A DNA stretch of 25,488 nucleotides from Oscillospiraceae bacterium (GTDB taxonomy: Bacteria > Bacillota_A > Clostridia > Oscillospirales > Oscillospiraceae), in NCBI GenBank assembly GCA_017545325.1, contig JAFWOX010000021.1:1-25488 (forward strand), read 5' to 3'. Below are positions 22,498 to 25,488 of the stretch, piece by piece. Each line of letters starts with the position of its first letter. Positions within the stretch are counted from its first letter, which is position 1. A program made the translations under genes and the position numbers. The notes beneath the pieces were generated by a model. That model was not told the DNA's origin. It saw only the letters and a list, made by a program, of their open reading frames with translations, and ran no database searches.

Positions 22498-23583
22498 ATG
22501 GTACGCCTGAAGAAGCGGTACATCTACATTATTGCTATGCTTGTCCTGATCGGAGTATTCCACGCCATGGCGGGGGTGCGCCCGGTGATGAACGCCCTGG
22601 CCGGGGGCACCCTGGTCCTGCGGCAGGGCCTGGGAAAGGCCGCCGCCCTGTTCCCCTTCTCCGCCGCCGAAGCCCTCTGCTGCCTGGGGATCCTGATCCT
22701 GCTGGCCTGGCTGGCGTGGACCATCGTGAGCGTCTGCCGCGCCGGCTCCGGGCGGCTGTTCCTCCTGTGGCGGCGGGTCTCCCTCCTGCTGGCGGTGCTC
22801 CTCACCCTGTATCTTCTCCTCTGCCTCTTCCTGGGGGCATCCTACCGGGCGGAGGGCTTCCGGGAAAAAAGCGGTCTCTGGGGCCGTCCCACGGATATCG
22901 ACAGCCTTTACGACGCCACCGCCCGTTTCGCGGAGGGACTTCGGGAAACGGCGGAGCTGGTGCCCCGGGACGGGGAGGGGCGGTTCGCCGCCTCCCTGGA
23001 GGAGATCTTCTCCCGGTCGCCGGAGATCTACCGGGGCGCGGAGGCCATCTTCCCCTTCCTGCAGCTGGAGGACCGGCAGCCCAAGAAGGCTTTCTTTTCC
23101 ACCCTCATGAGCCGCTTCAACTATACAGGCTTTTATTTCCCCTTCACCGGGGAGGCCAACATCAATATTGACCCGCCCCCCTGCCTGATCCCTTCCACCA
23201 TCGCCCATGAGATGGCCCACCAACGGGGCGTGGCCTCGGAGCAGGAGGCCAATTTTGTGGCGGTCCTGGCCTGCCTGGAGAGTGGGGATCCCCTGTACGT
23301 CTATTCCGGCTGGCTCTTCGGCTACGTCCATCTCTGCAACGCCCTGTACAAGGCGGATGCGGACCGGTACTTCGAGCTGGCCGCCGCCCTGCCGGAGCCC
23401 GTCAAGGCGGACCTTTGGGCCAACAACGAATACTGGGCGCGGTTCGAGACCAAGGCCGCCGAAGTTTCGGAGAAGGTTTACGATACCATGCTCAAGAGCT
23501 ACGGCCAGGAGCTGGGGGTGAGGAGCTACGGCGCCGTGGTGGACCTGCTCATCGCCTGGCATCAGGCGGGGATGCTGGGATAA
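22498..23583 (+). CDS. DUF3810 family membrane zinc metallopeptidase
   Basis: A 361-aa protein with three N-terminal hydrophobic segments (about 8-28, 57-80 and 94-114) and a C-terminal soluble domain with the zinc motif HEMAHQRG (H237, E238, H241) and a probable third ligand E250 in SEQEANF. This matches DUF3810, a gluzincin-like family of unknown substrate. The FNYTGFYFPFTGEANIN block just before the motif is typical of the family as I recall it. GGAGGGG (22486-22492) precedes the ATG. It is monocistronic and divergent from a cell-wall hydrolase, which hints at envelope work but proves nothing. Confidence 0.88.
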   Translation: MVRLKKRYIYIIAMLVLIGVFHAMAGVRPVMNALAGGTLVLRQGLGKAAALFPFSAAEALCCLGILILLAWLAWTIVSVCRAGSGRLFLLWRRVSLLLAVLLTLYLLLCLFLGASYRAEGFREKSGLWGRPTDIDSLYDATARFAEGLRETAELVPRDGEGRFAASLEEIFSRSPEIYRGAEAIFPFLQLEDRQPKKAFFSTLMSRFNYTGFYFPFTGEANINIDPPPCLIPSTIAHEMAHQRGVASEQEANFVAVLACLESGDPLYVYSGWLFGYVHLCNALYKADADRYFELAAALPEPVKADLWANNEYWARFETKAAEVSEKVYDTMLKSYGQELGVRSYGAVVDLLIAWHQAGMLG

Positions 23584-23774
23584 ATCAGCCCGGATCCGCT
23601 CCGGTGAGCGGAAAGGAGGACCGGCCGCCCGAGTACCGAAACTGCGAATGGGATAATTTCTGATTGCTTCCTCCTCCGGCGGCCCAGTCTGCAATAGGCC
23701 TCAAGATCTTCATGATCGCAGTTTGCCTCCGGCGGGGAGGAAAACCACGGGAGGGAGTCAGCCTTCATAAACAC

Positions 23775-23809
23775 AAAAAAGCCGCTGCACAAATGATCCG
23801 TGCAGCGGC
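23775..23809 (-). terminator. intrinsic terminator of the metK-mtaD operon
   Basis: GCCGCTGCAC (23781-23790) and GTGCAGCGGC (23800-23809) form a perfect 10-bp stem, followed on the minus strand by six T residues. It is 45 nt past the mtaD stop codon. The gap before it (23584-23774) holds no gene; a 9-bp inverted repeat (23639-23647 and 23716-23724) is its only other visible feature. Confidence 0.9.
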
Positions 23810-23854
23810 CCATGTGTATTCATCGGTTATTCTTTCTTCAGTCTTCAGTATTCC

Positions 23855-25135
23855 TTACAGCAGGCCCAGGCGCTTGCAGGTCTTATCCACCTCGTACTGC
23901 ACCCGCTCCCGGTCGATGGTGAGGAATTCCCGGTCCTTCATGAGGAACCGGCCCTCCACCATGACGCTCTCCACCTCGCTGCCGTTGGCCGCGTAAGCCA
24001 GGGCGGAGAGGATGTCGTTCCAGGGGCGCAGGTTCACCCGGTCCAGGTCCAGCACCGCCAGGTCCGCCTTCCACCCCGCTTCGATCCGGCCCAGCTTCTC
24101 CCAGCCCAGAGCCCTGGCCCCGTTCTCCGTGGCCATGCGCAGGCCCTGGGACGCGGGCAGCTCCGTGGGATCCCCCCGCAGCCCCTTGTGCAGCAGGGTC
24201 ACCAGGTTCAGCTCCCGGAACAGGTTCAGGGCGTTGTTGCTGGCAGCGCCGTCCGTCCCCAGGGCCACGTTCACCCCGACCCGGAGCAGATCCGGCACGG
24301 GGGCGACTCCGTTCCCCAGCTTCAGATTGCTGGCGGGATTCGTCACCGCCGTGACCCCCCGCTCCGCCATCAGGCGCATATCACTCCCGCTGACATACAC
24401 GCAGTGGGCGGCGACGGTGCCGGGGCGCAGGATGCCCGCCCGGTCGAAATACTCCGCCGGGGTGCAGCCGTATTTCTCCCGGATGCCCTCCTGCTCGCTG
24501 ACGCTCTCGGACAGATGCAGGTGCAGGGGGAGCTTCCGCTCCTCCGCCAGGTCCGCGATCTCCCGGAGATAATCCGGGTCGCAGGTATAGGGGGCGTGGG
24601 GCCCCAGGAAGAAGCGGATGCGGTCCGTGCTCCCCTTCCAGCCATCCATCTCCTCCAGGGCCTCCCGGATGCGGCGCTTCCCCCCCTCGGGATCCCCGGC
24701 TCCCCCGGTAAGGCCCCGGCTCAGGGCCGCCCGGAAGCCGCTTTCCTCCGCCGCCCGCAGGGCGGTCTCGGTGAAGACATACATATCCAGGCAGGCGGTG
24801 GTGCCGGAGGCGATCATCTCCAGATAGCCCAGGAGGGTGGCCCAGTAGCAGTCCTCCCGGGTCATTTTGCTTTCCAGGGGGTCGATATGGCCGAAGAGCC
24901 AATCCGTGAAGCTCAGATCATCGGCGCAGCCCCGGAACATGGTCATATACGCATGGGTATGGGCGTTCACCAGGCCGGGGATCAGGAGCTTTCCCGCTCC
25001 CTCCACCACCGTATCCGCCCGGAAATCCGCCGGGACCTCCCCCAGGGCGAGGATCTCCCCGCCGGAGACGCAGACGCTGGTCTCCCGGACTCCCTCCGGC
25101 AGAAGGGCGCGGATATTCCGAAACAGGGTGTTCAC
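23855..25135 (-). CDS. mtaD: amidohydrolase, MTA/SAH deaminase (MtaD) type
   Basis: A 426-aa metal-dependent deaminase of the COG0402 group. Metal ligands are H59 and H61 ([13 protein letters not shown]), H207 (HLHLSES), H244 (AAHCVYV) and D295 ([10 protein letters not shown]), with E210 as the likely proton shuttle. Homologues deaminate 5'-methylthioadenosine or S-adenosylhomocysteine. The GTG start (25135-25133) overlaps the metK stop codon by four bases (GTGA), and AGGAGG (25146-25151) lies in the end of metK. A frame extending about 105 residues further upstream is a low-complexity shadow of metK. Coupling to SAM synthetase supports a role in clearing SAM by-products; guanine or chlorohydrolase activity is possible but less likely. 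Confidence 0.88.
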   Translation of the reverse strand: MNTLFRNIRALLPEGVRETSVCVSGGEILALGEVPADFRADTVVEGAGKLLIPGLVNAHTHAYMTMFRGCADDLSFTDWLFGHIDPLESKMTREDCYWATLLGYLEMIASGTTACLDMYVFTETALRAAEESGFRAALSRGLTGGAGDPEGGKRRIREALEEMDGWKGSTDRIRFFLGPHAPYTCDPDYLREIADLAEERKLPLHLHLSESVSEQEGIREKYGCTPAEYFDRAGILRPGTVAAHCVYVSGSDMRLMAERGVTAVTNPASNLKLGNGVAPVPDLLRVGVNVALGTDGAASNNALNLFRELNLVTLLHKGLRGDPTELPASQGLRMATENGARALGWEKLGRIEAGWKADLAVLDLDRVNLRPWNDILSALAYAANGSEVESVMVEGRFLMKDREFLTIDRERVQYEVDKTCKRLGLL

Positions 25136-25488
25136 CGGCCCATGGCCTCCTTCAGGGCTTCCGCCCGGTCCGTCCGCTCCCAGGGCACATCCAGGTCCGT
25201 GCGCCCCATATGGCCGTAGGTCGCCAGCTTCCGATAGATGGGCCTCTGCAGATCCAGGCTGCGGATGATGGCGGTGGGCCGAAGATCGAAGACCTTGCGG
25301 ATGGCCGCCTCCAGCTCCCCGTCGTCCGCCTTGCCGGTGCCGAAGGTATCCACCAGCACGCTTACGGGCTGGGCCACGCCGATGGCGTAGGCCAGCTCCA
25401 CCTGGCATTTCTCCGCCAGGCCAGCGGCCACCACGTTCTTCGCCACCCACCGGGCGGCATAGGCCGCGCTCCGGTCCACCTTGGTGGG
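25132..25488 (-). CDS. metK: S-adenosylmethionine synthetase, C-terminal part (cut by window)
   Basis: The last 118 residues of MetK, the enzyme that makes S-adenosylmethionine from methionine and ATP. The frame is open to the window edge and begins [18 protein letters not shown], the conserved ATP/methionine-site region of the C-terminal domain, followed by [26 protein letters not shown] and [11 protein letters not shown]. The beginning, promoter and any SAM riboswitch lie outside the window. It is co-translated with the following deaminase. Confidence 0.96.
   Translation of the reverse strand, partial: PTKVDRSAAYAARWVAKNVVAAGLAEKCQVELAYAIGVAQPVSVLVDTFGTGKADDGELEAAIRKVFDLRPTAIIRSLDLQRPIYRKLATYGHMGRTDLDVPWERTDRAEALKEAMGR

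Noticed and set aside
25136..25450. N-terminal extension of the amidohydrolase by about 105 residues
   Set aside because: It overlaps metK in another frame and is Gly/Arg-rich; the GTG at 25135 has a proper ribosome-binding site and gives the usual family length.

Overview
The window is about 25.5 kb of GC-rich, densely coded DNA. Protein families, operon style and intergenic repeats point to an anaerobic Firmicute of the class Clostridia, most like a gut Oscillospiraceae-type organism. The placement is inferred from gene content and sequence character, not from a marker gene. No rRNA, tRNA, CRISPR array, transposase or phage gene was found.

The centre (8.7-20.0 kb, minus strand) is one long gene block for the carbonyl branch of the Wood-Ljungdahl pathway. 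In transcription order it holds acsD and acsC (the two corrinoid iron-sulfur protein subunits), cooS/acsA (CO dehydrogenase), a CooC nickel-insertion ATPase, acsB (acetyl-CoA synthase), cooT (small nickel protein), a 73-aa protein of unknown function, a second CooC/AcsF ATPase, acsV (reductive activator of the corrinoid protein) and a DUF3786 protein. All A-cluster, B/D-cluster and C-cluster ligands I could check are present, so the enzymes look functional. Together they would join CO2-derived CO, a corrinoid-bound methyl group and CoA into acetyl-CoA, or run in reverse. The methyltransferase gene acsE and the folate branch are not in the window.

A LysR-type regulator (20252-21133) is transcribed divergently from acsD. 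The shared gap holds a perfect 7-3-7 palindrome. It overlaps the -35 of the regulator's own promoter and lies about 67 bp upstream of the predicted start of the acs transcript, which is classic LysR geometry. The larger gaps inside the acs block hold RNA hairpins, including a 287-nt gap between acsB and cooT with two near-identical 25-bp hairpin repeats. These could set subunit stoichiometry.

Left flank (1-8.66 kb): a structured non-coding stretch, a secreted LysM metallophosphoesterase (-), a multi-pass membrane protein (+), a full-length M16C presequence-protease-like peptidase (+), a 390-nt non-coding gap with a MITE-like inverted-repeat element between two look-alike terminator stems, and a membrane-anchored alpha/beta hydrolase (-). 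Right flank (21.1-25.5 kb): a SleB-type cell-wall hydrolase (-), a divergent DUF3810 membrane metallopeptidase (+), and a translationally coupled metK-mtaD pair (-) for S-adenosylmethionine synthesis and adenosyl by-product deamination; metK is cut by the window edge.
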